Shown piece after piece: positions 24,005 to 35,645 of a DNA stretch of 64,000 bases. The first letter of the stretch is position 1; every line of letters begins with the position of its first letter. This DNA is from Cannabis sativa (lineage: Eukaryota; Streptophyta; Magnoliopsida; Rosales; Cannabaceae), in the NCBI RefSeq assembly GCF_029168945.1, contig NC_083602.1, forward strand, positions 1,674,001-1,738,000, read 5' to 3'. Under the pieces are notes generated by a model. The model saw nothing but the letters and a program-made list of their open reading frames with translations, made no database searches and had not been told where the DNA came from. The position numbers were made by a program, and so were the translations under genes.

Positions 24005-24335
24005 TTTTAAGGGCATTTCCAATGGAAAAATTTAAATTTGGTGTTAAATCAATACCAAAATATTACTATTTCAATACTAATTTTTTTTTTCAATTCCAAC
24101 CACAACACTAAAAATTACACCAAATATTATATTCTTTATTATTCTATTACTTTATTAATTATTGGTGATAGTCCAAATCGCAAAAACCGCACCGCATCGC
24201 ACCATTTTTTTTAGTGCGGGTTTTTAGTTTCGCAATGCGGGTGCGGTTTGGGAAATTGGAAAAATTGCATGTGCGGATTAGTTTGAAAAAATAGTTAAAA
24301 ACTGCACCACCCGCACTGCGAACACTCCTAATATT
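24005..24335. repeat. Fragments of small DNA transposons
   Basis: The right part, about 24165-24330, has internal complementary phrases ('gcgggtgcggtttgggaaat', 'accacccgcactgcgaacac') and ends in a form like the AGG(G/A)GTGTTC ends of hAT MITEs. The left part starts 'gggcatttccaatggaaaaa'. Boundaries are unclear. Confidence 0.4.
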
Positions 24336-24339
24336 TTTT

Positions 24340-27295
24340 GGGCATTTTACAAAAATACTGGATTTGGGGTAATACTTTTCAATTTTACTGCCACACGGCA
24401 GAAATAACATTTATACTGTCCTCCCCCATTTTTTTTCTTTTATACTGTAAATACCAAACAAAAGTATGAGACCTCCATCTTTCACAACCACAGACAGAAC
24501 CACCACAACAACACCAGGGCAACCGGAAAATAACCATTAATTCCGACAAGATTGAGCAAAAGTAGTGAAATCGACGTCAAATAAATAATCATGACAAAAC
24601 AACGGTAAAACAACACTAAAACAATTAAACAAAACAAAAGAAAAAAATGATTAAAAAAAATAAACAATCTGCTGCACAACCTCAACACCAGATGCAAAAT
24701 CAACTATATTTGCAAGTCTATTCCTAGAAAATTATAATAAAAAAAACTACTACAACAACACTGAAACAACACAAAAACAAATGAAGCAAATATAACTACT
24801 TAAAAAAATATAAAAGAAACACACACCTCAAAACTCTCTTATGAGAAAGCTCGTCAAATGTATTTATAGGAGAACCAGAATAAAAAAACCACAAAAATAG
24901 CTAAATAAATCATGAAAAACAACACTAAAATAAATAAAAAAAATAAAAGAAAAAAATGATTAAAAAATTAACTTTCTTTGTGCACAAAATTAACAAAGAA
25001 AGTTCTTGCAAATATAGAATGAAAGAATCATAGACAGTAATAGTCTTACCTTCCATTAAAGTGGTGAAATCTAGAAGACAAAAAAAAAAAGGATGGAAGC
25101 TTGCTGGGAAAACAAACAACATAACAAATGCAATAATGTAGGGAGTTGAGGCACAACAAGAGAACATACAGGAGAAAACATCAAAAATAAAAAGAAGCAG
25201 AACAACTAAAAAACAACAGTGGAACAACGAAGAAAAAAAATGTGATAAAAAATGAAAGAAAACAACATTAAAACAACCTTAAAACAACAAAAAAACAAAC
25301 CAGCAACAGAAAAGGGTAAGTTGGAGAAAGATGGTGGACTTGGAAGTACGGTAGAGATGGAGCTAACGATTTGAGATCAAAGACACCGAATGACATAAAC
25401 TTAGTGGAAGTTTTTGAAAGATTTATACAAAAAGTTCATCACAGAGCAAGCTCTCTATCTCTCTCTCACACATACAACCACACTCTTATCTTTCCTGATT
25501 CTTCTTCTTCCTCTTTAACATGCTGTTGTTTTTGTTACTAGCTTTTATTTGGATAATGTTGTAGACTTGAGAAAAAGAACAGAAAAAAATGAAGAAGAAG
25601 GTGAATAGTGGAGAGAGAGCCCAAACACAATGAAAAAAAAATATATAAATGAAGAATGAGGTAAATAATGAAAGTTATTATACATTACCAACAAAAAAGA
25701 TAACGTGTAGAAATTAAATTTTTTCATGATTATATATTTTTTTTAAAACAAATCACAAAAGTGACAACACATCACATCAAAACTTTTTCAATACAATAAA
25801 AACTTTTATAATTAGTTTTTTTAAAATATATATATGTGACCAATTCATTATCATCTTGCTTAAACTGATAAAAATCAGAATCAACATGACAATCTAACCC
25901 GGTGACCAATGCAAACTCTTCGATACTAAACCTAAGATATTTCCCTTGGACACAAACCCAAAACTCCAACCCATTAGGCTGCTGAACCTCCCTCAACAGC
26001 AAACAATGAAGCAATTGGTAATGAATTATGTACTTCGGAATCCGAAGAAAATAACCAAACACAGATTTTGAAAAAATTTCTAATTGGCTTTCAGTTAGAA
26101 TTCTCTTAATGTCTCCAATTACAGAGTAATACCCAGATGTTACTACTCTAGAATGATAGAATTGAGATCGGATGTACTTGCGTTCCCAATTCTAAAAACA
26201 GAACAATAAAAACACTGCTAAAACACTACGAAATAACAATAAAAAAAACATAGAACAGAATGCATAACATGACAAACCTCAGCAATCCTATTAACAGGAA
26301 TTTCCTCAGCCACACCTGATGATGGCAACACCTTTACAGGATTTACCCTTGCCCTAAAATAAAACGAAACAACACCAACAAAACAACAAATAAAAATTAA
26401 AAAAAAAACACATAAATAAATCAAACAAGATATATAAAACAATTACAAATACAGAGACAAAAATAAACATATACCCAGTTATATGAACTTCAAAAATCGA
26501 ATTTAACAAAAAAAAAAAATCAAAAACAACAAAAGATAAATAGTAAAATACCTTACAGAGACAGGCGACTTAAGAAATTCAGATTCCAACTCAAAATCTG
26601 AGTCTGAGTTTTCAACCACAGTTCGAGGTCTTTTCCCTCGAGTGTTCTTCGAAGGTCCACCATGAGTTTTTCTTTTAGCAGAAGGGGAAGTGGGGCTAGG
26701 AGGGTTTTCTTTAATATTTTTTTTACCCATTTTTGATTTGGGTCTGGTTTTCTGGGATTGTTTTGTGGGTTTTGTAGCTTTAGCCGGAGAAGGAGATGAA
26801 CGAGTAACGACCATTATAAGCAATTATGAAGGTATTTATAGACAAAAATAAGAAAAATGGGGGGAAAAATGAGAGGGAAGTTTAAGAAAGTGGGATGAGA
26901 TTTGAAATTATTTCAAATGCATAAACCACCCACTACTCGAAACTGTAAATGAAAACTGAAAATGGAGGAAGAAGATGAACAGTTGAGGGGAGAGTGAGTT
27001 ATAGTAAAAAAAATTTATATTCGAAAAAAATAAAAAATAAAATAAAAGAAATATAAGTACATAACCTTTTTGATAAGAGTAGGAAACCGTCAAATCAAAA
27101 AATAAAAAATGATTTCTTTTTAAAAAAAAAAACGTGGCAAAACCCTATCGTGACAAGTGTAAAGCAAAAAACCCTTGAATATTAAAGTTTGCATATACTG
27201 CCAAAAAAAAAACAGTACAAAAGTAAAATCCACCGTGTCACAGTACAAACGAAAAAAAAAATGAAAAAAACAGTAATGGGTGTAAATTTTCCTTT
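24340..27295 (-). mobile_element. Mutator-like element carrying a DUF1985 gene (non-autonomous)
   Basis: The left end GGCATTTTACAAAAATACTG and the right end (complement GGAAAATTTACACCCATTAC) are imperfect inverted repeats, similar to the ends of the 289-bp element at 3599. Inside lies a minus-strand gene with a DUF1985 domain, a domain found in plants mostly in Ulp1-protease-bearing Mutator-like elements. No Ulp1 or transposase segment is visible. The flanks are T-rich, so a target duplication cannot be read. Confidence 0.5.
25770..26814 (-). CDS. Transposon-encoded DUF1985-domain protein, apparently C-terminally truncated
   Basis: Probable exons on the minus strand: 26814-26551 (basic, Ser/Pro/Lys-rich start MVVTRSSPSPAKATKPTK with KRKTHGG and GKRPR nuclear-localisation-like patches), 26357-26279, and 26194-25770. 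The last exon holds the diagnostic run YLRFSIEEFALVTGLDC preceded by IHYQLLHCLLLREVQ, the core of DUF1985. The frame then reads into a stop shortly after FYCIEKVLM, without the Ulp1 peptidase that usually follows. Function unknown; most such genes are transposon cargo. Splice sites are plausible (AG/GTATTT; ttttag) but not confirmed. The alternative is a domesticated remnant. Confidence 0.6.
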
Positions 27296-27300
27296 TTTTT

Positions 27301-28140
27301 AGCACACTTAAAAATATAAAATACAAACAAATACATTTATAAAGATTTTGATTAATATATATAATTATTTAGTTTTTTTTAAGTGTTATATAATTATTAA
27401 AAAATAAAAAAAAAATTATATAGTATTGTCTACAGTGCCCACTAAATATGGTGGGACACTGTAGACAAACCCATAAATGATGTAAGTTATACTGTGCCGT
27501 TAGAGTGATTATAGTATAAAATTACACTATATTTAAGTTTTTAAAGGCCCGTACATCACCTATCTAATTAGTAAAAATAATTGATGTTACGACACATTTA
27601 CTAAATTGTAATAGTAATGAGAATAAATAATTAAATAAAATATATAAGAGGTTAATTATTCCTCTTTATTAAATTTTAATCGGAATCATAATAAATAAAA
27701 TGGAAGAAATAAATATGAACAAAATATAAAATAATCAGAATTATCATTTTTATTATTTAGTTTACATTGGATACTTATTCCAAAAAAAAAAAAAATCGAT
27801 ACTAAATTAAAAGAAATCTTAATATTAGGTAATTTTCAAATATTTCTTGTCAACAACACCAATGAATATGTTTGAATAGGTCAATTTTGTACTATGATTT
27901 GGAAGTAATTTTGTAGTTACCTTTTTATTTGTTTAAAAAAAAACCTCTAGAATTCACAAATAAATTTCATGAAATACCAAAAGTGTATTTTTATTTAGCA
28001 TTTAAATAATTGTAAAAGGATGCATTGTATGATTATTAAAAAATGCCCAAAAGATAAGGATTACATTATTTACATGTGAGAGTTGAGAAAAATGAACTGC
28101 CATTATGCATTGGATCAAATGTTAAAACTAAAGTGGCTAG
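27301..28140. other. Intergenic, AT-rich, nothing recognised
   Basis: A short inverted phrase, 'ctacagtgcccactaaatat' followed by 'gggacactgtag', spans about 27430-27465 and forms a small hairpin. Otherwise featureless. Confidence 0.45.
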
Positions 28141-28278
28141 TTTCTCTTTATTAGACGATCTGTAAATAGTGTTGCTCATTTTCTTGTTAAAGCATCTTAT
28201 TTTGTCGCTGATAGTGTTATCAGGAACAATAATTTGTCTCCTGAGTTTCTTGATGTAATCTTGAGAGATTGCTCTTAA
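28141..28278 (+). pseudogene. LINE RNase H C-terminal fragment
   Basis: Frame reads FIRRSVNSVAHFLVKASYF then ADSVIRNNNLSPEFLDVILR and DC, ending in TAA. This is the usual end of plant LINE RVT_3 domains (F.RR..N..AH.LA.A). It opens just after an in-frame stop, so it is 5'-truncated. The 3' tail contains aataaag. Confidence 0.65.
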
Positions 28279-28518
28279 TAAAGTTTTGAATTTTCAATAA
28301 ATAAGTCACACAACTTAATTATTCATTTTCCTTTCCTTTTTCATTTTCCATAACTACTACTTAAAACCATGAAAAACTCTACATTCCTACCATAACATTT
28401 TGTAGGAACATCATGATTTCAAGTTTCAAACTAAACATCTTCTCCACCCAAATCAAAAGGTTTGAAGATAATATAAATATTGTTTTATATACACAAAGTA
28501 TAATCTCCATTTTCGTTT

Positions 28519-31500
28519 TCAAGTGATGGAATCTAGAGTGTAGTGTCCAAGCCGCCCAGTACGGTAAAGATTCAATAACTTACCAGCTACTTTGCAGTGA
28601 CCATCCTCATTATACAACTCCTCAGGAATTTTGAAAGCTTTCTGTAAGGCTATGGTCTCTGCTTCAATAAGTCTCCTCAAGTCCTTTTCATCTTCCATGT
28701 TGCCATCAAAAGATGAAATTATCTCAAAGAGAGTTTGACGAACATCGTTCACCATTAAATCCTGCATGGAGATCGTGAAACGAAAAGAGGAGAACAATAA
28801 AATTAGGTGACAAGAATTAAAAAAGGTTGAGGATTTAAATACTATAAACATGTAATGTAGGTCCTCATACAACTATTTGGGTAAAATTCACTCACAAAAG
28901 AAGCCTAAGAGAGGAGGGTGCTAAGTAGTTAATATACTACTAACCAATTTTATACTTGGTTAATGTAAGATCCTAACAATACACTCCCGTTTGGAGCCGA
29001 CGTTCAAGACTAATCCGTAGGTCGCTCCTTCTGCGACGTCGGTCCCCTTGAAGTTCATTGCTTTGATACCACTTTATATAACCACTTGGGTTGAACTCAC
29101 TTCTAGAAACTAGCCTAAAAGAGGAGGGTTCCAAGCAGTTATATATTACTAACCAATCCTATACTTAGTCAAAGTAGAATCCTTACAAGTGGTATATTAT
29201 GAGAATGAAAATAACCCAAATTAAAATAATAATAAAGCAATGGATACTTGGCAACTAACTTAAGTTCTTCTAACTATAAAACATTTTCCTTGTTAGTTGC
29301 TAGTCATTTGGTTCCATAATTTGATAATATAAATGCTTATACATACCTGTGTATGATCTGTGGGATATTGCCTTCTTTGTTTCAGGTTTTTTTCAAAGCC
29401 ACTTGAGCAATCTGATTCATGGTTTGTCAATGTTATCTCATTTTCATTGTGGATAAACTTTGACCATCTCTTGTATTCTTCACTCAAATTTAAAATAGTA
29501 AGAAAATATTGAGCAAGTTCTTTTTCTCCACCAAAAAAGTTGCTAATTGCTCCTGTATTTTGGAAAATGAAAACCTGAAAGTTGTTAATTGCTCCATGTC
29601 ATATTAGTAAAGAATCCTTTGAATTTGAAATACATGAAAGCTGAGCTTTGTAGTTTCTCTACCTGTTAAAGCTAGCTTTAAGCAGACCTCATCATCAGAA
29701 ATCTCAGGGGGCAAAATTCCAGGAGTATCCAATACATAAATATTCGGGTGGCTTCCAATCTGCAAGTTCACATAAACTTTCATTTAAACTATAAACTGAA
29801 TGTATAACATAAGAGTTAAAACTTGGAAAAGATAAATGTAATGAAATTGATTGTAAATTCGACATGTGATGCCCATTCGTAGATAGAATCTCAGAACCTA
29901 ACGAAACCATGCTCACAATGTATTTTCTATGCTATCTCCCCTCCCATCAACCTTTCTAAATTTTGTTTATAGTAATGGAATCTAGATCAAAACATTTATG
30001 ATTTTGCATTATGGACAAAAAAAAAAGGTGTGTTAGACCCCAGTATTAAGAATGAAGGGTGTATGGAGGGAAGGATTTCTTTTAATGGGGGAACTAGTGT
30101 GATTAACTGAGATCTCTTATAATATCTGTCTATCTATTTTTTTGGGAAGTTTTAAAAAATTAAACTAATATGAGTGTAGAATAGGTATGCTTATTCTCTG
30201 ATTTCTCTGTTTCTCTTTGATTTTCCCTGTGTACCTGGCTGGAGTGTATCAGTTGGTTCCGAAAAATGGTATATGCAGTAAGTAGCTTTCCTTTTCATAT
30301 ACTGATGTGAATGAAATAGTATCTCAAAATCATCAAGACCTGTCAGTAAGCTCGGATGTGGGATCTGCAGTGATGAGTTTGGTCATGGTCTCGGAAGCAT
30401 GTGGTCTCCTAAAAAGGGATAAACATAAATGACAATATTAACTACTTAGCAGATTTCACTACCAAAAGACTAGCCTGAAATTCTAACAATACACTCCCTT
30501 TTAGAGCTGATGTTCATTGAGTTCCACTCTATAATGACACACTAAGCTTTTCCCAAGTAATCTCCTTCACATGTTGATCATTTCATAAATCGCCCCTTCT
30601 ACAACGTGGGTCACTAATTAGAGGGTGTTTGCTAAGATACTACTTGTTAAACCGCTTATAGCATATGAAAGGAAGGTGCTCAAGTAGTTATAAACTACTA
30701 ATTAGTCTTGTATTTAGTCAATGTGGAATCTTAACATAATTTTGCAATAAATCTAAGAAAATAATTGGTAACCGAAGATCCTTTCCTATAAAACATACTA
30801 TAACAGCAAACGACTACACACCTTTAGGCTGCTTATGTCTTTTGTCTCACCAGGGTGTGGACTCACTGTTGCATGTTTTAATCTTCCCCTCTCTACGAAA
30901 GAAGCAATGCACTTTAAATTCAAAACACATCTAAAATTTTACAAATTCAAAATAAATCAAATTATGGTAATCGTAGTCATATCCAAATAAACTTTCTCGA
31001 AAATAAAATTATATATTCATTCAGAGAAAGAAATACTTTGGATTTCTTATTTCACCTGCAGCACTTGTCCTCCCAATTTGATGCAGAGAGTTGGCAAGAG
31101 CTGATTTACCAACATTAGGAATCCCAACCAACAACAATGTTGTCGTAAAAGAATTATCTTTCTTCCTCAATTCTCTAACTCGAGATTGTAAGAAGTTCAA
31201 AAACTATAAGAAGCGAACAAAAGAAAAAGCAATTTCTGAATTTAACATAAACATGACTTTTGATAGATATGATTCGAGCTAAGAAGCTAGAAAATATAGA
31301 AGCAAAAAATAAACAAAATCTGAGTAAATAATTAAACCCAATTTTCCATGCACAGCTAGGTGCATGTTATACAGAAAGAATCTGTTGTGACTGGTTGGAA
31401 TACTAAGTGCTAAGGAGAATTCTAACCAAAAGGAGTGATGTGCCCTGAAACTTCAATACAGTAGCAAGAAAGCAATAGAACAGTAGAATTAGATGGAATT

Positions 31501-32713
31501 TTAGCTCTGTTGGGTGTTATTGAATCAAAGGAAAAAAGGTTACAAGCCTTAGAGCCCTATAGGACCCGTGATGCAAAGAGAGACTCTCGATACATGCATA
31601 AACCCCATAAACCTCACTCGCTATACTATAACAGCTTGCAACTCACTCAGCAATTATAAAAGTACCCCCAACACAGTAAAAGACCATACTACCCCCAAAC
31701 AATAGCACCCTTACCTCTCCTAGCATAAGCGAAACTCACCTTGGTCCTAACAGGGAGTTCGGTAGTTCGGTATTACAGTTAGTTGGTATCTCTTGTTAAC
31801 TAGCTTAGTACATAAAGGCTCTTCAATTTTTTACTAGATAACTGTATGAGAGTGATTCTTGGAGCAAGACTCCATTGTTGTACAGATTCTTCTACTGTGA
31901 TCAATAAATAGATTCTCATAGCCCTTGTGTCTGGTTTGGCCCACGTATGTGATTTGTTCTTCTTGTTCTAATTACTTTTCCATTTTGATTTCTTGTTAAA
32001 ACCAGTTTAGCTTGAGAAAGAATCATATTCACATACCTGTCTGATGCTGTCCTTATTATGAGCATTAACTCCATAACAAATACAGTTGTTTTGCTCAAAA
32101 TAGCTCAACCATTCCTAGAAATTAAATAAAGTCCTTTAATTGATAAGATAAATAAGACAAAGAATCTGAACTAGAAAAACCTCTTAAAATCAAATGCAAG
32201 GTTCACTAAATTAGTTCAATGTTTTGGTTGAGAATTTAAGTTACTAACTTTGGTTTGTGACCGGTTAGCAAGATCTATCTTGTTCAACACTACAATTCGT
32301 CTTGAAGAAGAGTTGAATTTCCTCAACAGCTCATACTCGGAAGACAATGGAATCTAAAAAAGAGAACAATCAAAATAAATCAACTATTGAGGCATTTCAT
32401 CAAACAAGTAGAGAGCACATATATCTCAACAATAACAAAATAATTCTTTATAGATATGCATGTACGATAACAGAATAGAAAAAAGAATTACTACCCTTGC
32501 GTCTCTGATTTCGAGAACCAGATCGACCAATGGGATTCGTTGAGCTATGGCGCGAGAGGCGGCAGCCATATGAGTGTCGTACCAGCTTCCTCGGCGTGTT
32601 GTTGGCTCAGTGTTTCGACGACTAGATTTCACCATTGCTCGTCTTCTACCGATTATTTCTTTAGCTAAACGAACAACAGTAGCCATTTTTCCAAAGCTCG
32701 AAACACCAGACAC
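28519..32713 (-). CDS. DGP2-like: DAR GTPase 2-like, circularly permuted GTPase (organellar ribosome assembly type)
   Basis: Plant member of the YlqF/RbgA-like GTPases that help assemble large ribosomal subunits, probably mitochondrial here. Exons on the minus strand: 32713-32495, 32353-32249, 32114-32037, 31203-31056, 30892-30822, 29759-29663, 29552-29347, 28761-28519. Total 388 residues, close to the family length. The motif order is permuted, the family hallmark: NKID (97-100, G4) comes before GIPNVGKS (161-168, G1) and DTPG (218-221, G3). The phrase MAAASRAIAQRIPLVDLVLE and DAR at the end of exon 1 gives the family name. Two in-frame ATGs exist, at 32713 (MSGVSS) and 32686 (MATVVRLAKEI); the second resembles family starts. 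The basic N-terminus suits organelle targeting. Introns 3, 5 and 7 carry repeats. Divergent with the PPR gene. Confidence 0.88.
28876..29187. repeat. Partial tandem repeat in DAR GTPase intron 7
   Basis: Two related segments, 28876-28978 and 29087-29187, about 211 bp apart, share 'gaggagggtgctaagtagtt' and 'actaaccaattttatacttg'. A third, more diverged copy lies in intron 5 at about 30650-30735. The segment between, with 'acactcccgtttggagccga', is also echoed at 30490. This looks like an interspersed repeat of unknown class. Confidence 0.55.
31415..31960. repeat. Possible LTR fragment in DAR GTPase intron 3
   Basis: This part of the intron is less AT-rich than its surroundings and carries an LTR-like segment with 'ggagcaagactccattgttg' and 'gatcaataaatagattctca'. 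Ends and target duplication were not found, so the assignment is tentative. Confidence 0.3.
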
Positions 32714-32744
32714 TCTCCTTCTCCTTCGTCTCTAGTTAATTCAT

Positions 32745-33440
32745 CTGAGAAAAGCGATTGTCGTTTTTTCGTTTGTAGTCAGAAAATGATTGTCGTTTTT
32801 CCATTTTGTAGTTTGAGAAAAATAATTGTCGTTTTTCTGTTTTGTAGTCTGAGAAAATAATTGTCGTTTTTCAATTTTGTAGTCTGAGAAAATAATTGTC
32901 GTTTTTCAATTTTGTAGTCTAAGAAAAAAGATTGTCGTTTTTCCATTTTGTAGTGAGAAAATAATTGTCGTTTTTCCGTTTGTAGTCAGAAAATGATTGT
33001 CGTTTTTCAATTTTGTAGTCTGACAAAATGATTGTCGTTTTTCCGTTTTGTAGCCTAAGAAAATGATTGTCGTTTTTCCATTTTGTAGTCTTAAGAAAAA
33101 AGATTGTCGTTTTTCAATCTTGTAGTGAGAAAATAATTGTCGTTTTTCTATATTGTAGTCTGAGAAAAAAGATTGTCGTTTTTCCATTTTGTAGCTTGAG
33201 AAAATTAATTGTCGTTTTTCCCGTTTTGTAGTCTGAGAAAATAATTGTTGTTTTTCAATTTTGTTGTCTGACAAAATGATTGTCGTTTTTCCGTTTTGTA
33301 GTCTAAGAAAATGATTGTCGTTTTTCCCATTTTATAGTCTAAGAAAAAAGATTGTCGTTTTTCCATTTTGTCGTGAGAAAATAATTGTCGTTTTTCCATA
33401 TTATAGTCTGAGAAAAAAGATTGTCGTTTTCCTATTCTCT
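32745..33440. repeat. Minisatellite, about 20 units of 33-37 bp, with higher-order structure
   Basis: The unit is close to ATTGTCGTTTTTCCATTTTG plus TAGTCTGAGAAAATA. Units 8-12 (from about 32994) match units 15-19 (from about 33243) variant by variant (for example the 'gtctgacaaaatga', 'gtctaagaaaatga' and 'gtgagaaaataa' spacers), giving a superperiod of about 249 bp. The array begins within about 40 bp of the GTPase start codon and fills most of the divergent intergenic region. Minus-strand ORFs (MEKRQLF... repeats) are artefacts of the repeat. Confidence 0.9.
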
Positions 33441-33477
33441 ACGCCGAAGAATAAACGAACGAACTATCCCATGTAAA

Positions 33478-33506
33478 TGGGCCTACTCTAGCCCAGCCCA
33501 GGCCCA
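33478..33506. promoter_or_regulatory. Site II-type motifs upstream of the PPR gene
   Basis: TGGGCC at 33478-33483, AGCCCAGCCCA at 33490-33500 and GGCCCA at 33501-33506 form a cluster of TGGGCY elements, known binding sites of TCP factors in promoters of organellar and ribosomal genes. They lie about 230-255 bp before the PPR ATG and outside the minisatellite, and could serve either divergent gene. Confidence 0.55.
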
Positions 33507-33731
33507 TCCCTTCCCTCCTACTCCGAGAACGAAGAAACGAACCCAGAAACGCTGGCTGCCTCGGCCACTCCCGGATCTCCGCCCAGAGCCGCCGCTTTTC
33601 TCCGGTCACCTTTGAAGCTATCCAAATCCGAAGACCTAAACCCATTTCATCATTTCATTCACATTTTCTCTTCCGCTAATTTGCTCTGTATATCAAAATT
33701 GTTAGAATTGGTCTTTCAATGATGGGAAATT

Positions 33732-35645
33732 ATGACTCTACGACCTTCTTCATCACGTCAGTTAATAATCCCTTTCTCCAATTTGTTCCTCAAAACCAAG
33801 ACTTTTTTCATACGTTTCCAATACCCATTAATTTCAGCTCCTTACAAATTCTTATCCGTGAAAGGATTTCACACAAGTGTCTTTCTTCAACAATCTTCTC
33901 ATCAAAGTATCGTCTCAGCTTTGATTCTTGCTGTAAGCTCATGTTCTTCCCTCTTCTACTGTAATTCCATTCATGCCTATGTTATCAAATCTATTAATTA
34001 TAGTGATGGGTTTATTGGTGATCGATTGGTATCTTGTTATACAAAATTGGGTTGTGTTGAAAATGCACAACAGTTGTTTGATGAAATGCCTAACAAGGAT
34101 TTGGTGTCATGGAATAATTTGATTACTGTGTTTGCAAGAAAAGGTCTTGTTGATAAGTGTACAACTGCATTTTTTAGAATGAAGTTTGAATTGGATATGG
34201 AATCACCTAATGAGGTTACTCTTATTGGCTTTATCTCAGCTTGTATTGATTATGATGATGTTGATTTGGGCAAGTACATTCATGGGATTGGTCTTAAATT
34301 GGGTTTGTTATTTGAAGTGAAAGTTGGGAATTCTCTTATTAACATGTATGGAAAGTTTGGTTGTTTAGATATTGCTTGTCAAATTTTTGAGGCAATGCCT
34401 GTACAGAACTTTGTGTCATGGAATTTAATGGTTTCGGTTCCTTCACAAAATCGATTTCCAGAGGTTGGTGTTGGTAACTTTAATAAGATGCAAATGAATG
34501 GACTGAGACCTGATGATGGTACTATGGTAGCTGTTCTTCAAGCTTGTGAAAATTTAGGGGTAGGAAAATTAGCAGAGACAGTTCATGGTTTGATTGTTAA
34601 ATGTGGCCTAAATGCAAATGTAACTGTTTTAACTTCGATTTTGGATTTGTATGCTAAGCTAGGGAGGTTAAAGGATTCATGTAAGGTTTTCGGAGAGCTA
34701 ATTGATCCTGATAGAGTTTCTTGGACTGCAATGTTAGCAGGCTATGCTGTGCACGGTTATGGAAAAGAAGCCGTGGAGTTATTCGAGTGTATGGTTAGGA
34801 AAGGCATGGAGCCTGATCATGTTACCTTTGTTCATTTGCTGAATGCTTGTAGCCATTCGGGGCTTGTCAATGAAGGGAAAAACTACTTCAAGATTATGTC
34901 TCGAGTGTACGGGATTCAGCCCAGATTGGATCACTATTCGTGTATGGTTGATCTTCTTGGTCGCTCGGGGCATCTCAACGATGCTCATGAGCTTATTACA
35001 AGTATGTCAATGGAGCCAAATTCTGGTGTTTGGGGTGCTTTATTTGGAGCTTGTAGAGTTTATGGTAACATTGAACTTGGGAAAGAAGTTGCCGAGCAGT
35101 TGTTTGCTATGGAACCCTTGGATTCCCGAAACTATATAATGTTATCGAATATGTACTCTGCAGCTGGCTTATGGAAGGATGCTTCAAAGGTCAGGGCTTT
35201 GATGAAGGAAAGAGGTCTAGCCAGAAACCCGAAACCGGGGTGTAGTTTTATAGAACATGAAAACAAAGTTTATAGATTTGTGGTAGATGATCAGTCTCAC
35301 CCCGAATCGGAGAAGATACATAAGAAATTGGAAGAATTGATTCAAAAGATTAGGAAAGCTGGATTTGTGTCCAAAACAGAATATGTTCTACATGATGTTG
35401 AAGAGGATTTGAAAGAAGATATGATTAACAAACACAGTGAAAAATTAGCCATTGCCTTTGGGATTTTGGTGACTCATGATGTTGGCATGCCTATAATCAT
35501 AAGAAAGAACCTTAGAATTTGTGGTGATTGTCATGACACTGCCAAGTTCATATCACTCCTTGAAAATAGAACCATTATAATTAGAGATGCTAAGCGGTTT
35601 CACCACTTTGCTAATGGATCTTGTTCTTGTGGAGATTTTTGGTAA
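33732..35645 (+). CDS. PLS-class pentatricopeptide repeat protein with E and DYW domains (At5g40410-like)
   Basis: Organellar RNA-binding protein; DYW-class PPRs direct C-to-U editing at particular transcript sites. A single exon of 637 residues, as usual for this class. A basic, Ser/Phe-rich N-terminus (MTLRPSSSRQL) suits mitochondrial targeting. PPR repeats run from about 70 to 430, with typical phrases ALFDEMPNKDLVSWNNLI-like at the motif ends and YSCMVDLLGRSG near 400. The DYW deaminase domain shows HSE (568-570) and CGDCH (597-601), the zinc-binding and catalytic residues, so it looks active. The last triplet is DFW instead of DYW. The sequence strongly resembles what I recall of Arabidopsis At5g40410 (mitochondrial). 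An overlapping ATG at 33719 is in another frame and leads to a short ORF. Confidence 0.9.
   Translation: MTLRPSSSRQLIIPFSNLFLKTKTFFIRFQYPLISAPYKFLSVKGFHTSVFLQQSSHQSIVSALILAVSSCSSLFYCNSIHAYVIKSINYSDGFIGDRLVSCYTKLGCVENAQQLFDEMPNKDLVSWNNLITVFARKGLVDKCTTAFFRMKFELDMESPNEVTLIGFISACIDYDDVDLGKYIHGIGLKLGLLFEVKVGNSLINMYGKFGCLDIACQIFEAMPVQNFVSWNLMVSVPSQNRFPEVGVGNFNKMQMNGLRPDDGTMVAVLQACENLGVGKLAETVHGLIVKCGLNANVTVLTSILDLYAKLGRLKDSCKVFGELIDPDRVSWTAMLAGYAVHGYGKEAVELFECMVRKGMEPDHVTFVHLLNACSHSGLVNEGKNYFKIMSRVYGIQPRLDHYSCMVDLLGRSGHLNDAHELITSMSMEPNSGVWGALFGACRVYGNIELGKEVAEQLFAMEPLDSRNYIMLSNMYSAAGLWKDASKVRALMKERGLARNPKPGCSFIEHENKVYRFVVDDQSHPESEKIHKKLEELIQKIRKAGFVSKTEYVLHDVEEDLKEDMINKHSEKLAIAFGILVTHDVGMPIIIRKNLRICGDCHDTAKFISLLENRTIIIRDAKRFHHFANGSCSCGDFW

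Noticed and set aside
32906..33399. Two minus-strand reading frames rich in repeated EKRQ/FSDY words
   Set aside because: They are translations of the minisatellite. The unit length is close to a multiple of three in runs, so frames stay open by chance.
32745..33440. Regular direct repeats considered as a CRISPR array
   Set aside because: Units are contiguous without unique spacers, have drifted from one another, and the host is a plant nuclear genome.
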